Notes: generated by a model from the sequence alone, not told the origin. Positions 7,352-17,294 are shown, numbered from the stretch's first letter. The stretch: 64,000 nucleotides of DNA from Comamonadaceae bacterium OS-4 (GCA_027924025.1 AP026970.1:1076501-1140500); one strand, 5' to 3'. Numbers and translations are program-made.

Positions 7352-8734
7352 ATGATGATGCGTGCCCTCTATTCCCTGCTCACCTATGCCGCCCAGCCTT
7401 GGGTGCGGCGCAAACTGGCCCGCCGCGCCCGCGTGGAGCCGCTGTATGGCGAATGGGTGGAGCAGCGCTTCGGCCATTACGACGATGCAGTTCACTTCGC
7501 CCCTCAGCCTGCCGCCGCAGCGGGTGGTGCACCAGTGGTCTGGTTGCACGCGGTGTCACTGGGTGAAACCCGTGCCGCTGTCGCTTTGCTGGCGCACTTG
7601 CGCGAGAGCCTGCCCGGCATGCGCCTGGTGCTGACCCACGGCACTGCGACGGGCCGCGAGGCCGGCAAAGCTTTGCTGCAGCCGGGCGATGTGCAGGTCT
7701 GGCAGCCGTGGGATACGCCTTCGGCGGTGGGCCGCTTTTTGGCGCACTTTCGGCCCGACGTGGGCCTATTGATGGAGACTGAGGTCTGGCCCAACCTGGT
7801 GGCTGGCTGCGCACAGCGTGGCGTGCCCCTGTGCCTGGTCAACGCCCGCATGAGTGACAAGACCTATCAGCAATCCCGGAGCCTGCGCTGGCTGGCCGGT
7901 CCGGCCTATCGCGGCCTGCATGCGGTGTGGGCCCAGAGCGAAGCGGATGCCCAGCGCCTGCGCGCCTTGGGTGCGCCAGTGCAAGCTGTCTTGGGCAATT
8001 TCAAATTCGACGCTACGCCCGACGCCGCGCTGCTGGCCCAGGGCCGTGCTTGGCGCGCAGGCGCGGGTCGCCAGGTGCTGATGTTTGCCAGCTCGCGCGA
8101 AGGCGAAGAGCAGATGCTGCTCGACGTTTTCAAGCAAAAATGGCCTCTGGCGCAGGTGGATATTGCGCGAGCAGCTCCTGAAATCATAGCGAATCATTCG
8201 GTGCAAAATGCAGGCTTGCCCTTCCAGCTACTGGTGGTGCCACGCCATCCGCAGCGTTTTGCCGAAGTCGCGCAGCTGTTTGCCGATGCCGGTTACTCCG
8301 TGTCCCGCCGTAGCCAATGGGGCGAAGCGCCAGAAACGGCAGACGTGTGGGTGGGCGACTCGCTAGGCGAAATGGCGCTTTACTTCGGCATGGCCCATGT
8401 GGCTTTGCTGGGCGGCAGCTTTGCGCCCCTGGGCGGGCAAAATCTGATCGAGGCAGCGGCCTGCGGTGTGCCGGTTTTCATGGGGCCGCACCTCTTTAAT
8501 TTCACCGAGGCCTCCACGCTGGCGGCAGAGGCCGGCGCCGCCCAGCGGTGCGAAGACATCGCCCACGCCGTGGCTGAAGCCGCGGCAACTGCGGGTGATG
8601 CCGCCCGCTTGCACGGCATGCAAGACGCGGCTTTGGGCCTGGGGGCTGCGCACCGGGGCGCTGCATTGAAAACGGCCACCGAAGTGGCCGCTGTCGTGCG
8701 CCGGAGCGCTATTACGGCACCAGCTGGCTGTTGA
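7352..8734 (+). CDS. waaA: 3-deoxy-D-manno-octulosonic acid transferase
   Basis: A 460-residue Kdo transferase that adds Kdo to lipid IVA at the inner membrane. An N-terminal hydrophobic anchor is followed by VWLHAVSLGETRAA with the probable catalytic Glu, ETEVWPN, LVNARMSDKTYQQS and the donor site GGSFAPLGGQNLIEAAACG. There are three consecutive ATGs at 7352, 7355 and 7358. The protein is longer than the usual length of about 425 residues, partly because of a segment around residues 268-292. That segment includes an in-frame copy of the interspersed repeat, encoding IARAAPEIIAN. The 3' end overlaps tolC by 23 bp in convergent orientation. Confidence 0.93.
   Translation: MMMRALYSLLTYAAQPWVRRKLARRARVEPLYGEWVEQRFGHYDDAVHFAPQPAAAAGGAPVVWLHAVSLGETRAAVALLAHLRESLPGMRLVLTHGTATGREAGKALLQPGDVQVWQPWDTPSAVGRFLAHFRPDVGLLMETEVWPNLVAGCAQRGVPLCLVNARMSDKTYQQSRSLRWLAGPAYRGLHAVWAQSEADAQRLRALGAPVQAVLGNFKFDATPDAALLAQGRAWRAGAGRQVLMFASSREGEEQMLLDVFKQKWPLAQVDIARAAPEIIANHSVQNAGLPFQLLVVPRHPQRFAEVAQLFADAGYSVSRRSQWGEAPETADVWVGDSLGEMALYFGMAHVALLGGSFAPLGGQNLIEAAACGVPVFMGPHLFNFTEASTLAAEAGAAQRCEDIAHAVAEAAATAGDAARLHGMQDAALGLGAAHRGAALKTATEVAAVVRRSAITAPAGC
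8164..8190 (+). repeat. Interspersed 27-nt repeat, copy B (inside waaA)
   Basis: TGCGC-GAGCA followed by GCTCCTGAAATCATAGC. The left arm is GCTCC instead of GCTAT, as in the copies at 17227 and 58652. It is read in frame within waaA. Confidence 0.7.
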
Positions 8735-10046
8735 TCGGCGCGAGGTCGTCGGCCTTCAGGGTGCCAGCTGCCTGCTTGAGCTTCAGGCCGCCGACCAGCA
8801 CGTCGTAACGCGCCTTGGATAAACTGGCCTTGGTGCTGAACAACTGGCTCTGGCTGTTGAGCACATCGATGTTGATGCGCACACCCACTTGGTAGCCCAG
8901 CTTGTTGGCCTCCAAAGCGCTCTGGCTGGAGGCCTCGGCAGCTTCCAGCGCCTTGACCTGTGCCTGCCCGCTTTGCACCCCAAAGAATGCGGTGCGGGTC
9001 GCCTGCGCAATCGTGCGGCGGCTGGCTTCGAGGTCGGTACGGGCCTTGTCTTCGAGCGCCAGGGTTTCCTTGATGCGGTTTTGGGTGGCAAAGCCGGCAA
9101 ACAAGGGCAGGTTGAAGCTCAAGCCCACGGTCGCCACATTCACCCGGGTATCGGCCACGGCGGTCGAGGTTCCGTTGTTGTTGACCGCGGAATAGCTGCC
9201 GGTGAGGTCGAGGGTGGGTTTGTGGCCGGCTTCAGCTTTGGTGGTCTCGAGTTGGGCCACATCCAGCGCCACCTTGAGTTGGGTCAGTGCCGGATGCTGG
9301 GCATCCGCTTGCTGCACCCAGGCTTCGGGGTTGGCCGGCTCCAGCGGCGCCAAAACGACCGGCGCTGCCAAGGGCTTGGGACTGGCATTGCTCATGCCGA
9401 CCAGCTGGTTGAGGGCGATGGTTTTGACCCGCAGATCGTTCTCCGCCGCGAGTTCCTGGGCGACCACCAGGTCAAAGCGGGCCTGGGCTTCGCGGGTGTC
9501 GGTGATGGTGGAGGTGCCTACCTCGAAATTGCGTTTGGCAGAAGCCAATTGCTCGGCCACCGCCGCTTTCTGGGCTTTGACAAAAGTCAGGCTGTCGGTG
9601 GAGGCCAGCACGTCGAAATAGGCCTGGCTCACCCGCACGATCAGGTCTTGTTCGGCGGACTGCAGCTGGGCTTTTGCGGCTTCAACGCTTTTCATGCCTT
9701 GGTCGTAGCTGGCCTTGTTGACAGGGCGGTACAGAGGCTGCGAGGCACTGATGGTGGCAGTTTGCGCGCCAAAGCTGCGATCGGGGTTGGGCAGCACTTC
9801 CTGGTTGGAGCGGCTGGCGCCGAGGGCGAAGTTGGCGCTGGGCAGCAACAAGGCTTTGGCTTGCTCGGCTTTGGCCATGTTGGCATCAAACAAGCTCTTG
9901 GCAGACTGGTAGCTGGCGTCATAACCGCGTGCAGCGGTGTAGAGGTCTTGCAGGCTTTGGGCCGATGCCGGCACAGTGGCGCCGAAACCGGCGACGGCCA
10001 GCGCCATGGTCAACACGGGCAGGCGGGGGGTGAAAAGGCGGTGCAT
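8712..10046 (-). CDS. tolC: TolC family outer-membrane channel
   Basis: A 444-residue outer-membrane factor. A signal peptide (LTMALAVAGFGATVPASAQ) is followed by two outer-membrane efflux repeats: LQDLYTAARGYDASYQSAKS at the N-terminus and long coiled-coil helices with the sequence SQAYFDVLASTDSL. The C-terminal GYQVGVRINIDVLNSQSQLF is characteristic of TolC. The ATG at 10046 is chosen because it starts the signal peptide. TolC trimers give RND and type I systems an exit duct through the outer membrane. It lies downstream of the RND pump genes on the same strand, separated by pcm and a rhodanese gene, and probably serves that pump. Confidence 0.92.
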   Translation of the reverse strand: MHRLFTPRLPVLTMALAVAGFGATVPASAQSLQDLYTAARGYDASYQSAKSLFDANMAKAEQAKALLLPSANFALGASRSNQEVLPNPDRSFGAQTATISASQPLYRPVNKASYDQGMKSVEAAKAQLQSAEQDLIVRVSQAYFDVLASTDSLTFVKAQKAAVAEQLASAKRNFEVGTSTITDTREAQARFDLVVAQELAAENDLRVKTIALNQLVGMSNASPKPLAAPVVLAPLEPANPEAWVQQADAQHPALTQLKVALDVAQLETTKAEAGHKPTLDLTGSYSAVNNNGTSTAVADTRVNVATVGLSFNLPLFAGFATQNRIKETLALEDKARTDLEASRRTIAQATRTAFFGVQSGQAQVKALEAAEASSQSALEANKLGYQVGVRINIDVLNSQSQLFSTKASLSKARYDVLVGGLKLKQAAGTLKADDLAPINSQLVP

Positions 10047-10098
10047 GAGGGGCTTTCTCAGTCGGGAGGTCAAAAAACAGGGTCTCGGGGCAGGGCGG

Positions 10099-10440
10099 TC
10101 AGTAGCGTGGCACGGTGCTGTCGCGCTCGGCCGACCAGGCGTCAATACCGCCGGCGATATTGGCCAGTTCTGCGAAGCCGCGGCTTTGCAAAAACTGGGC
10201 GACTTGCATGCTGCGCACTCCGTGGTGGCACAGGCAGGCAACCGGCCGGTCGGTGGGCAGCTCGGTCAGGCGCACCGGTGTCGCCCCCATGGGAATCCCT
10301 ATGACTTCGAATCCGTCCGGCACCACACTGGCCAGGGCCAGCTCGTGGGGCTCGCGCACATCCAGCACCAGGGGCTGGCCGCAGCCTTCGACGCTGGTGT
10401 ACCAGGCCTCGAGGTCGGTGGGACGGATTTGACTGATCAT
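10099..10440 (-). CDS. Single-domain rhodanese-like sulfurtransferase
   Basis: A 113-residue protein made of one rhodanese domain. The active loop is CHHGVRS with catalytic Cys71; a preceding Cys69 could form a disulfide with it. LVLDVREPHE is the conserved rhodanese motif near residues 25-33. There is no signal peptide, so it is probably cytoplasmic, similar to GlpE-type single-domain enzymes. It lies between pcm (17-bp gap) and tolC (52-bp gap) and is probably co-transcribed. The sulfur acceptor is unknown. Confidence 0.9.
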   Translation of the reverse strand: MISQIRPTDLEAWYTSVEGCGQPLVLDVREPHELALASVVPDGFEVIGIPMGATPVRLTELPTDRPVACLCHHGVRSMQVAQFLQSRGFAELANIAGGIDAWSAERDSTVPRY

Positions 10441-10457
10441 GCGATTCGTTTCGGGAT

Positions 10458-11111
10458 TTAGAACTGGAAGCGTGCGAGCTCTGGAAAGCCTTGCAGGCGC
10501 TGGACCACGGTTTCCCACGTGGCCACGCTGCGGAAGTCGGTTTCACTGGTGCGGGTCACGATGGTGCAGTTCATGACCGGGTCATCGCCCACGATCACGC
10601 CCAAGCGGCCGCCGATGGTCAGGTGTTGCAGCAGGTCTTGTGGAACCTGACCGACCGAGCCGCTGAGCACGATCACATCAAACTTGCCTTCGGACGCGCC
10701 AAGCTTGGAGCCATCGGCTTCACGCACGGTGACGTTGCCCAGCCCGGCTTTGGTCAGGTTGCTGCGGGCCATGGCGGCGAGTTCCGGCACGATTTCCAGG
10801 GTCAACACCTGGCGTGCGCGGTGGGCCAGCAAGGCGGCCATGAAGCCGGAGCCTGCGCCAACCTCCAACACGGTTTCGTGGGGCTGCACCATCAGGTCTT
10901 GCAGCATGCGGGCTTCCAGGCGGGGTGCCAGCATGCATTGGCCCGCGGGGAGCGGGATCTCGGTGTCGGCAAAAGCCAGGGCGCGGTGGGCTTCCGGCAC
11001 AAAGTCTTCGCGGTGGATGGTGCCCAGCAACTCCAGCACCTGGAGGTCGAGCACATTCCAGGGACGGATTTGTTGCTCGATCATGTTGAAGCGGGCTTGG
11101 TTCGAATGCAT
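10458..11111 (-). CDS. pcm: Protein-L-isoaspartate O-methyltransferase
   Basis: A 217-residue class I methyltransferase that methylates isoaspartyl residues in aged proteins. The SAM-binding motif EVGAGSGF is at 83-90. MIEQQIRPW near the N-terminus and the APRLEARMLQDL segment are typical of this family. The ATG at 11111 is chosen; the in-frame ATG 39 bp upstream lengthens the protein without conserved sequence. It is the first gene after the RND pump, 42 bp downstream. Confidence 0.9.
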   Translation of the reverse strand: MHSNQARFNMIEQQIRPWNVLDLQVLELLGTIHREDFVPEAHRALAFADTEIPLPAGQCMLAPRLEARMLQDLMVQPHETVLEVGAGSGFMAALLAHRARQVLTLEIVPELAAMARSNLTKAGLGNVTVREADGSKLGASEGKFDVIVLSGSVGQVPQDLLQHLTIGGRLGVIVGDDPVMNCTIVTRTSETDFRSVATWETVVQRLQGFPELARFQF

Positions 11112-11153
11112 GGCGAAGTTTCCTTGGGTCACGTTAAACAGGTGTGACAAATT

Positions 11154-14100
11154 TTACCGGCCGGGGGCGGGGGCTTTGCGCCACATGCGCAGGGCCCAGG
11201 CCGCAAGGTCGTCCATGTAGCAATACACCACCGGCACGACCACCAGCGTCAAGAGCGAGGAGGTGATCACCCCGCCGATCACCGCCTGGCCCATGGGGGC
11301 GCGCATTTCGGCACCTTCACTGAGGGCAAAGGCCAGTGGCACCATGCCGAAGATCATGGCCAGGGTGGTCATCAAAATGGGGCGCAAGCGCACTTTGGCG
11401 GCCAGCAGCAAGGCCTCCGAGCGGGGCAGGCCCGGTACCGTGCGGCCATCGACATCGGTGCTGTCTTCCCGGGCGCGGATGGCAAAGTCCACCAGCAAAA
11501 TCGCATTTTTGGTGACCAGGCCCATCAGCATCACCACCCCGATGATGGAGAACATGGAGAGCGTGGAGTTGAACATCATCAGCGCCAGCACCACGCCGAT
11601 CAGCGTGAGCGGCAAGGAGGTCATCAGCGCCAGCGGTTGCAAAAAGCTCTTGAACTGGCTGGCCAGAATCATGTAGATGAACACAATGGCCAGCACCAGC
11701 GCCGAGATGGCGTAACCAAAGGCCTCGGCCATGTCTTTGGTAGAGCCGCTGAATTTGTAGCTGTAGCCGGGCGGCAGGCTGATGCTGTCCATGGCGGCGC
11801 GGATGTCGGCAGACACTTCGCCCGCCGAGCGGCCCGACACGTTGCCGCTGATCGAGACTTCACGGGTCAGGTCGCGCCGGTTGATCTGGTTGGGGCCGGT
11901 GGAATCACGCACATTCGCCACCTGGTTGAGCCGGACGATGCGTGCGCTGCCATCGGCATTGCTGCCCACGGTGAAGGGCAGCCGCTCCAGGTCTGCTGCC
12001 GCATTGCGCGCATCGGGTGCGAGGCGCACGTTCACGTCGTAGGTCTGGTCATCGGGTGCGCGCCAGTTGCCGACGGTTTTGCCGGCAATCAGGGTGCGCA
12101 GGCTGCTGCCGATCTGGGTGACATTCAGCCCGAGGTCCGACGCGGCTTCGCGTTTGACCTGCACTTCCAGCGTCGGCTTGTTGGGCTTCATGCTGGAGTC
12201 GAGATCCACCAGGCCGGGCACATCGCGCACCTTCTCCAGGGCCCGCGTGGTCAGGCGTCCCAGCTCCCGGGTGTCGGGCCCCTGGATGGAGAACAGAATC
12301 TGCTTTTGGCCCCCCACCGAGTCCAGCAGGCCCACGTGGGTGACGGTAATGCCCGCCACATTGCGCAGCCGTTGGCGCAGCGTCACCGACATCTGGTCCA
12401 CACTTTGGTTGCGGTCTTTGCGGTCCACCAGCCGGATGTAGATGTTGGCGTACATCTTTCCCTGGACGTTGCCGGTGTTGATGGTGGTGAGGGTGTAGCG
12501 CACCTCCGGAAACTCGCGGACGATGGCTTCGACCTGCTTGGCCCGGGCTTCGGTGACCTCGAGCGAGGAGCCCACCGGCGTATTGAAGGTCAGCGAGGTT
12601 TCAGAGAAGTCGGACTTGGGCACAAACTCCGTCCCCAGCAAAGGCACCATGAAGACACTGCCGACAAAAATGGCCACCGCAATCAACACCGTGGCCAGCT
12701 TGTGGAGCAGCGCCCAGCGCAAGATGCTCTGGTACCCCTCTGCCAAGGCCTCGGTGCCGCGGTCGAACCAGCCGGTCACCCGGCCAATCGTCTTGTCATA
12801 AAGGCCCAAGGGGCTCCGGCTGCCATCCCGCGCTTTGCCGTGGTGTTCAATGCTCGGGTCGTGCCAGATACTGGAGAGCATCGGGTCGAGGGTGAAGCTC
12901 ACAAACATCGAGATCAGCACTGCTGCCACGATGGTGATGCCGAATTCGTGAAAAAACTTGCCGATGATGCCGCCCATAAACCCGATGGGCAAAAACACCG
13001 CCACGATGGACAGCGTGGTGGCCAGCACCGCGAGACCAATCTCCTGGGTGCCGTCCAGCGACGCTTGAAAGGCGTTTTTGCCCATCTGCACATGGCGCAC
13101 GATGTTTTCGCGCACCACGATCGCATCATCAATCAACAGGCCCACGCAGAGCGACAAGGCCATCAGGGTGATCATGTTGATGGTGAAGCCGAACGCATCC
13201 ATGAAAAGAAAAGTGCCGATCAGCGCAATCGGCAGCGTGAGACCGGTGATGACGGTGGAGCGCCAGGAGTTCAGGAACAAAAACACGATGAGCACGGTGA
13301 GCACCGCGCCCTCAATCAGCGTCTGACGCACGTTGTTCACCGACACCCGGATCTGGCGCGAGCCATCGGTAATCTGCTCCAGTCGCACGCCCGGGGGCAG
13401 CTGTTTTTGCATCTCTGCCAGTGCTTTGACCAGGCCGTCCACTACCACGATCGTGTTTTCGTCTTGCGACTTCTGCACATTCATCAGCAGGGTGCGCTGG
13501 CCGTTGTAGAGGGCCAGGGTCTCGGCCTCTTGGGCGCCATCGGCCACACGGGCCACCTGATCCAGCCGCACCGGGGTGCCATTTTTACGGGCCACGATGA
13601 TGCGGCCGAAATCTTCGGGGCGCTGCATACGCGCTTGGATCTGGATCACCCGCTCCTGGCTGTCAGATTGCAGGGTGCCCAAGGGCAGGTCCTGGTTCTC
13701 TGCGGCGACCGCATTCACTACCTGGTCGGGCGTGATGCCGAACGACTCTAGCGCCTGCGGGTTCAGGTAGAGGTTGATTTCGCGCTTGGTACCCCCCACC
13801 AGGGTGACCGAGCCCACCCCGCGCACGTTCTCCAGCCGCTTTTTGAAATTCTGTTCTGCCCAGTTGGTCAGCTCTACCGCGCTCAGGGCGGTGCCGCTTT
13901 GGGTGTCGGGCAATACGGCCACCGACCAGACGGCCCGGGACGAGGGGTCAAACCGCAGGACGCGGGGCTCTTTGACTTCGCTGCGCAGCAGGGGTTTGAC
14001 GGTGGCAATTTTCTCGCGCACGTCTTCTGCAGCTTTGCGGCCGTCCACATGCAGGCCGAACTCGATGATCACCAGGCTTTGGCCTTCGTAGCTGCGCGAG

Positions 14101-14342
14101 GTGAGCGCGTTGATGCCGGCAATCGCGTTCACGCCTTCTTCCACCTTTTTGGAGACTTCGCTCTCCACAATTTCGGGGGATGCGCCGGGGTAGTCGGTAA
14201 TCACCACCACCACTGGAAAGTCGATGCTGGGAAACTGGTCCACCTGCAGACGCTGCAGGGAGAACATGCCCAACACCACCAAGGCCAGCATGACCATGGT
14301 GGCAAACACCGGGTTTTGCAGGCTAACGCGGGTGAACCACAT
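11154..14342 (-). CDS. RND efflux pump inner-membrane permease
   Basis: A 1062-residue hydrophobe/amphiphile efflux (HAE1)-type pump with twelve expected membrane helices and two large periplasmic loops. The first helix follows [19 protein letters not shown], and the porter domain contains [14 protein letters not shown]. Helix 4 carries [19 protein letters not shown], with the paired aspartates of the proton relay. It uses the proton gradient to export drugs or lipophilic compounds with an adaptor and TolC. The ATG overlaps the TGA of the adaptor gene (ATGA). The substrate cannot be predicted. Confidence 0.93.
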   Translation of the reverse strand: MWFTRVSLQNPVFATMVMLALVVLGMFSLQRLQVDQFPSIDFPVVVVITDYPGASPEIVESEVSKKVEEGVNAIAGINALTSRSYEGQSLVIIEFGLHVDGRKAAEDVREKIATVKPLLRSEVKEPRVLRFDPSSRAVWSVAVLPDTQSGTALSAVELTNWAEQNFKKRLENVRGVGSVTLVGGTKREINLYLNPQALESFGITPDQVVNAVAAENQDLPLGTLQSDSQERVIQIQARMQRPEDFGRIIVARKNGTPVRLDQVARVADGAQEAETLALYNGQRTLLMNVQKSQDENTIVVVDGLVKALAEMQKQLPPGVRLEQITDGSRQIRVSVNNVRQTLIEGAVLTVLIVFLFLNSWRSTVITGLTLPIALIGTFLFMDAFGFTINMITLMALSLCVGLLIDDAIVVRENIVRHVQMGKNAFQASLDGTQEIGLAVLATTLSIVAVFLPIGFMGGIIGKFFHEFGITIVAAVLISMFVSFTLDPMLSSIWHDPSIEHHGKARDGSRSPLGLYDKTIGRVTGWFDRGTEALAEGYQSILRWALLHKLATVLIAVAIFVGSVFMVPLLGTEFVPKSDFSETSLTFNTPVGSSLEVTEARAKQVEAIVREFPEVRYTLTTINTGNVQGKMYANIYIRLVDRKDRNQSVDQMSVTLRQRLRNVAGITVTHVGLLDSVGGQKQILFSIQGPDTRELGRLTTRALEKVRDVPGLVDLDSSMKPNKPTLEVQVKREAASDLGLNVTQIGSSLRTLIAGKTVGNWRAPDDQTYDVNVRLAPDARNAAADLERLPFTVGSNADGSARIVRLNQVANVRDSTGPNQINRRDLTREVSISGNVSGRSAGEVSADIRAAMDSISLPPGYSYKFSGSTKDMAEAFGYAISALVLAIVFIYMILASQFKSFLQPLALMTSLPLTLIGVVLALMMFNSTLSMFSIIGVVMLMGLVTKNAILLVDFAIRAREDSTDVDGRTVPGLPRSEALLLAAKVRLRPILMTTLAMIFGMVPLAFALSEGAEMRAPMGQAVIGGVITSSLLTLVVVPVVYCYMDDLAAWALRMWRKAPAPGR

Positions 14343-15475
14343 CAGTTGCTACCCGCTACGGTTTTGATAGCGGTACCCGCACGCAGTGCGCCCACGGCGC
14401 CCGAAAGCACTTGGCTGCCTTCTGTCAGCCCGGTCACCGCCACCATGGGCACGCCATCGGCTTCGCCGCGCTCGCCCAAGGTCACGGTCTGGTGGGCGAC
14501 CTTGTTGTCTTGTACCCACTGCACATAGGGCAGTGGTTTGTCGGTGCGGATGGTGGAGACCGGCACCGCCAAAGCGCGACTGATGCCAACGGCAATGCTG
14601 CCCTGGGCAAACAGCCCCTGGCGCAGCCCTTCGGTCGTGTCCAGGCTCAGGTAGGCCAGCACGGACCGGCTGCCGGCGACGGCGCTGGGGTTGATGCGGG
14701 CCACTTTGCCGGTCAGGCTGCGGTTGGAGCCTTCGACATTCAGGCGCACGGTCTGGCCGACCTGCACCCCGATAGAGTCGGCCGCAGCGAGGCTGGCTTC
14801 CACTTCGAGGCGGTTCAGGTCCACCACTTCGAGTACCCGGGCGTCAATGGCCACGCGCTCGCCGGGCTGCGCCAGGCGCTGCGCCACTTGGCCGGTAATC
14901 GGGGCCCGCAGGACGGTGTCGTCCAGAGATTTGCGGGCAATGTCAGCTGCAGCCATGGCCGCGCGGTACGAGGCTTCTGCGGCTGCGAGGCTGGCGCTCG
15001 AGGATTCGAGCGCAGTTTGTGAAATAAAGCCTTGGTCCACCAGTTTGCGGTTGTTGTCGAAGCTGCGGCGCGCAATGTCGACCTGGGCTTTGGCCGATTC
15101 CGCCTGTTGCTGGGCCTGGCGTGTGCGGGCTTGGTACTCGGTGGCGTCCACCCTTGCCAGAACCTGGCCGGCTTGCACCCGGTCACCTTCGCGCACCGTG
15201 AGGCCTTGCAATTCGCCGGCCACACGGGCTTTGACGAAGGCGGAGTTGACGGCCTTGATCGGGCCGGAGACCGGCAGGCTGCGGGTGAGGTCCAGTGTCC
15301 GCGCCTGGATCAGGTCGCCCGGTGCCAGCTCCAGCCGCACCGGTACCTGCAGGGCGGTTTGTTGTGCCTCCAGGGTGGCTTTTTTGGCTTGATTACTCGC
15401 AGCCAAGCGCAGGCCCACACCGGCGAGTACCGCCACAGTAAGTGCTGCCGATGTCCATTTGATCCAGGGTTTCAT
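14342..15475 (-). CDS. RND efflux periplasmic adaptor subunit
   Basis: A 377-residue membrane-fusion protein. An N-terminal membrane segment (about 8-26) is followed by a split lipoyl domain (VKARVAGELQGLTVREGDRVQAGQ, about 85-110, and LRAPITGQVAQRLAQPGERV), an alpha-helical hairpin between them, and beta-barrel and membrane-proximal domains. It bridges pump and TolC in the periplasm. The last codons, from AIKTVAG to the stop, lie in a degenerate repeat copy (14355-14381). Confidence 0.92.
   Translation of the reverse strand: MKPWIKWTSAALTVAVLAGVGLRLAASNQAKKATLEAQQTALQVPVRLELAPGDLIQARTLDLTRSLPVSGPIKAVNSAFVKARVAGELQGLTVREGDRVQAGQVLARVDATEYQARTRQAQQQAESAKAQVDIARRSFDNNRKLVDQGFISQTALESSSASLAAAEASYRAAMAAADIARKSLDDTVLRAPITGQVAQRLAQPGERVAIDARVLEVVDLNRLEVEASLAAADSIGVQVGQTVRLNVEGSNRSLTGKVARINPSAVAGSRSVLAYLSLDTTEGLRQGLFAQGSIAVGISRALAVPVSTIRTDKPLPYVQWVQDNKVAHQTVTLGERGEADGVPMVAVTGLTEGSQVLSGAVGALRAGTAIKTVAGSN
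14355..14381 (-). repeat. Interspersed 27-nt repeat, copy J (minus orientation, degenerate)
   Basis: Read on the minus strand: TGCGG-GTACC followed by GCTATCAAAACCGTAGC. It encodes the AIKTVA tail of the adaptor. It is the only copy in the minus orientation. Confidence 0.45.
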
Positions 15476-15490
15476 GGTCTGTGCCGAAAA

Positions 15491-16168
15491 TTAAGAGCTT
15501 GCTTCCGGCCGCACGCGCAGGCCCAACAGCAGGTTGTCAATATGGGTGTTGAGGTAGGCCACCGGGTCCAGCGTAGCGTCGTGCGCCGTACACAAGCCGA
15601 TCGAGTGACGCCACAGCGCCAAAAACATCATGGGGGCGAGCAACAGATACACACCGTATTCCACATCAAGCTGGCGGAACTCACCGCTGTCTACCCCACG
15701 TTGGAGCACCCGCCGGATCAGATCGTTGCCCGGGAGGACCACTTCTTCCTGGTAAAACGCCGCCAGCTCGGGAAAGTTGCCCGCTTCGCTCATCATCAGT
15801 TTGGAAATGCCGGAGGCCTTGGTCGAGCCCACACGCTCCCACCAGGTGAGCAAACAGTAGCGCAGCAGTTCGGTGCTATTGCCCTCGAAAGCCTCCAGTT
15901 CCGCGTTCCATTCGGTGAAGCGGCCCGAAATGTTTTCACGCACTACCGCCTTGAACAGCTCTTCTTTGCTCGAAAAGTACAAAAACAGGGTGCCTTTGGA
16001 GACGCCAGCCAGCTTGGCTACTTCCTCTGCGCGGGTGGCTGCAAAGCCCTTTTCTACAAACAGCTCCAAGGCCGCTTCCAGCAGTTCGCCGGGGCGCGCA
16101 TCTTTGCGGCGCTCGCGCTTGGCGCGGGCTTGGGCGGTGATGTCACAGAGGCTGGGAAGGCGGGGCAT
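15491..16168 (-). CDS. TetR/AcrR family transcriptional regulator
   Basis: A 225-residue regulator. The N-terminal helix-turn-helix (about 28-75) contains [41 protein letters not shown]; the C-terminal half is an all-helical ligand-binding domain. It lies 15 bp upstream of the adaptor gene and leads the efflux operon, so it probably represses the pump and itself and is released by a pump substrate. Confidence 0.9.
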   Translation of the reverse strand: MPRLPSLCDITAQARAKRERRKDARPGELLEAALELFVEKGFAATRAEEVAKLAGVSKGTLFLYFSSKEELFKAVVRENISGRFTEWNAELEAFEGNSTELLRYCLLTWWERVGSTKASGISKLMMSEAGNFPELAAFYQEEVVLPGNDLIRRVLQRGVDSGEFRQLDVEYGVYLLLAPMMFLALWRHSIGLCTAHDATLDPVAYLNTHIDNLLLGLRVRPEASS

Positions 16169-16171
16169 AAG

Positions 16172-16189
16172 TTACTGACTGATTGGTTA
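16172..16189. promoter_or_regulatory. Possible TetR-type operator
   Basis: The imperfect palindrome TTACTGACTGATTGGTTA lies just upstream of the regulator start codon, next to an AT-rich TTATTAA. It has the ACTGACTGATTGG pattern I associate with some TetR operators, but its symmetry is poor. Confidence 0.3.
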
Positions 16190-16389
16190 TTAATGTAGCG
16201 GACCCCCTGTGGAGTGTCAATCCAAGCGGCCCCCGGGGTGCGGCGGCCTTGGCAAAGTTGTGCAAAGTTCAGGTGCTTTGCAGGGGTCGTAGCCGCGGTG
16301 CCCTGTGCCTCCGTAAGATGAAGGCCGGCTCGCCGACTGACCTGCAGGGGTCGCGGGCGCGGCCTTGTCTTTCAACTCCGGAGTAACTG

Positions 16390-16932
16390 ATGAACCACAC
16401 ATACCAAACCATCACCCTGGGCGGCGGCTGCTTTTGGTGCACAGAGGCGGTGTTTGTCGAGGTGCAAGGGATCGTGGATGTGGAGTCCGGCTACAGCAAC
16501 GGCCATCTGCACCAACCCAGCTATGAAGCAGTGTGCACCGGCACCACCGGCCACAATGAGGTGGTGAAGCTGGTCTACGACCCGGCGGTCATCAGCACCC
16601 GCGAGATTCTGGAAATCTTCTTTGTGATCCACGATCCGACCACCTTGAACCGCCAAGGCAATGACACCGGTACCCAGTACCGCAGCGGCATTTATGTCTC
16701 AACGCCCGAGCAAGAGGCCGTGGCGCGCGCGCTGTTGGCCGAGTTGACAGCCAGCAAGCACTATGACCGGCCCATCGTGACGGAGGTGTTGGCCCTGCAG
16801 AACTACTGGCCCGCTGAGGCCTACCACCAGGACTTTTTTGCACGCAACCCGAATCAGGGCTATTGCATGGCGGTGGCGGCGCCCAAGGTGGCGAAGTTTC
16901 GCAAGACCTTTGCCCGTTTGCAAAAGCCTTGA
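16390..16932 (+). CDS. msrA: Peptide-methionine (S)-S-oxide reductase
   Basis: A 180-residue enzyme that reduces methionine S-sulfoxide in proteins. The catalytic motif GCFWCTEA contains Cys14. SGYSNGHLHQPSYEAVCTGTTGHNE and the YRSGIY segment are the conserved substrate-binding regions. GGAG (16379-16382) precedes the ATG. There is no signal peptide, so it is cytoplasmic. It is monocistronic on the plus strand; the 220 bp upstream is shared with the divergent efflux operon. Confidence 0.95.
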   Translation: MNHTYQTITLGGGCFWCTEAVFVEVQGIVDVESGYSNGHLHQPSYEAVCTGTTGHNEVVKLVYDPAVISTREILEIFFVIHDPTTLNRQGNDTGTQYRSGIYVSTPEQEAVARALLAELTASKHYDRPIVTEVLALQNYWPAEAYHQDFFARNPNQGYCMAVAAPKVAKFRKTFARLQKP

Positions 16933-16969
16933 GCCCGGGCTGCGGGTGGTGGCCGGCCTGCAGCTCCCC

Positions 16970-17167
16970 TTAGCGGCGGCTCGGGATCGGCGAGTCGTTG
17001 GCGATACCCCAGTCCATTTTGGACTTGGTGGTGGGCGCGCCCGGCGCGTCATCGGTGTAGCCGCTCAAAAACGACAGGGAGAACCAGACCAGACTCACCA
17101 GCGCCACGGCACCGATGACCAGCTTGAGGATCGTCAGCCAGAGCTTGGGTTCTTTTTTTGCAGGCAT
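16970..17167 (-). CDS. Small single-span membrane protein, unknown function
   Basis: A 65-residue protein with a basic N-terminus (MPAKKEPK), one hydrophobic segment (about 8-32) and a polar tail. The ATG at 17167 is preferred over one 21 bp upstream (17188). I do not recognise the family. It lies convergent to msrA and downstream of the ABC operon without an obvious link. Confidence 0.55.
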   Translation of the reverse strand: MPAKKEPKLWLTILKLVIGAVALVSLVWFSLSFLSGYTDDAPGAPTTKSKMDWGIANDSPIPSRR

Positions 17168-17226
17168 AGCAGTCTTTGTATGAACCAAGTCAGGCGCTGT
17201 GAGCGCCCGTTAAATCGAGAGTTAGA

Positions 17227-17243
17227 GCTCCTGAATGTATAGC
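17227..17243 (+). repeat. Interspersed repeat, copy K (core only)
   Basis: Core GCTCCTGAATGTATAGC with the GCTCC left arm. The TGCGC flank is not recognisable. It lies in the 127-bp gap between the small membrane gene and the ABC operon, next to a GGCGCT-gtg-AGCGCC hairpin (17193-17207). Confidence 0.5.
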
Positions 17244-17294
17244 AAAAAGAGTTGCTGAGCGGCAATGGCAGCCGCGTGCGCCATCGCAGGGTGC

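Noticed and set aside
8889..10304. 471-codon plus-strand open frame opposite tolC
   Set aside because: It mirrors the tolC and rhodanese genes, which have clear motifs; the shadow product has none.
11637..13751. 704-codon plus-strand open frame opposite the RND permease gene
   Set aside because: It is the antisense shadow of a well-supported pump gene in GC-rich DNA: the product is His/Gln/Arg-rich low-complexity sequence without domains or a ribosome binding site.
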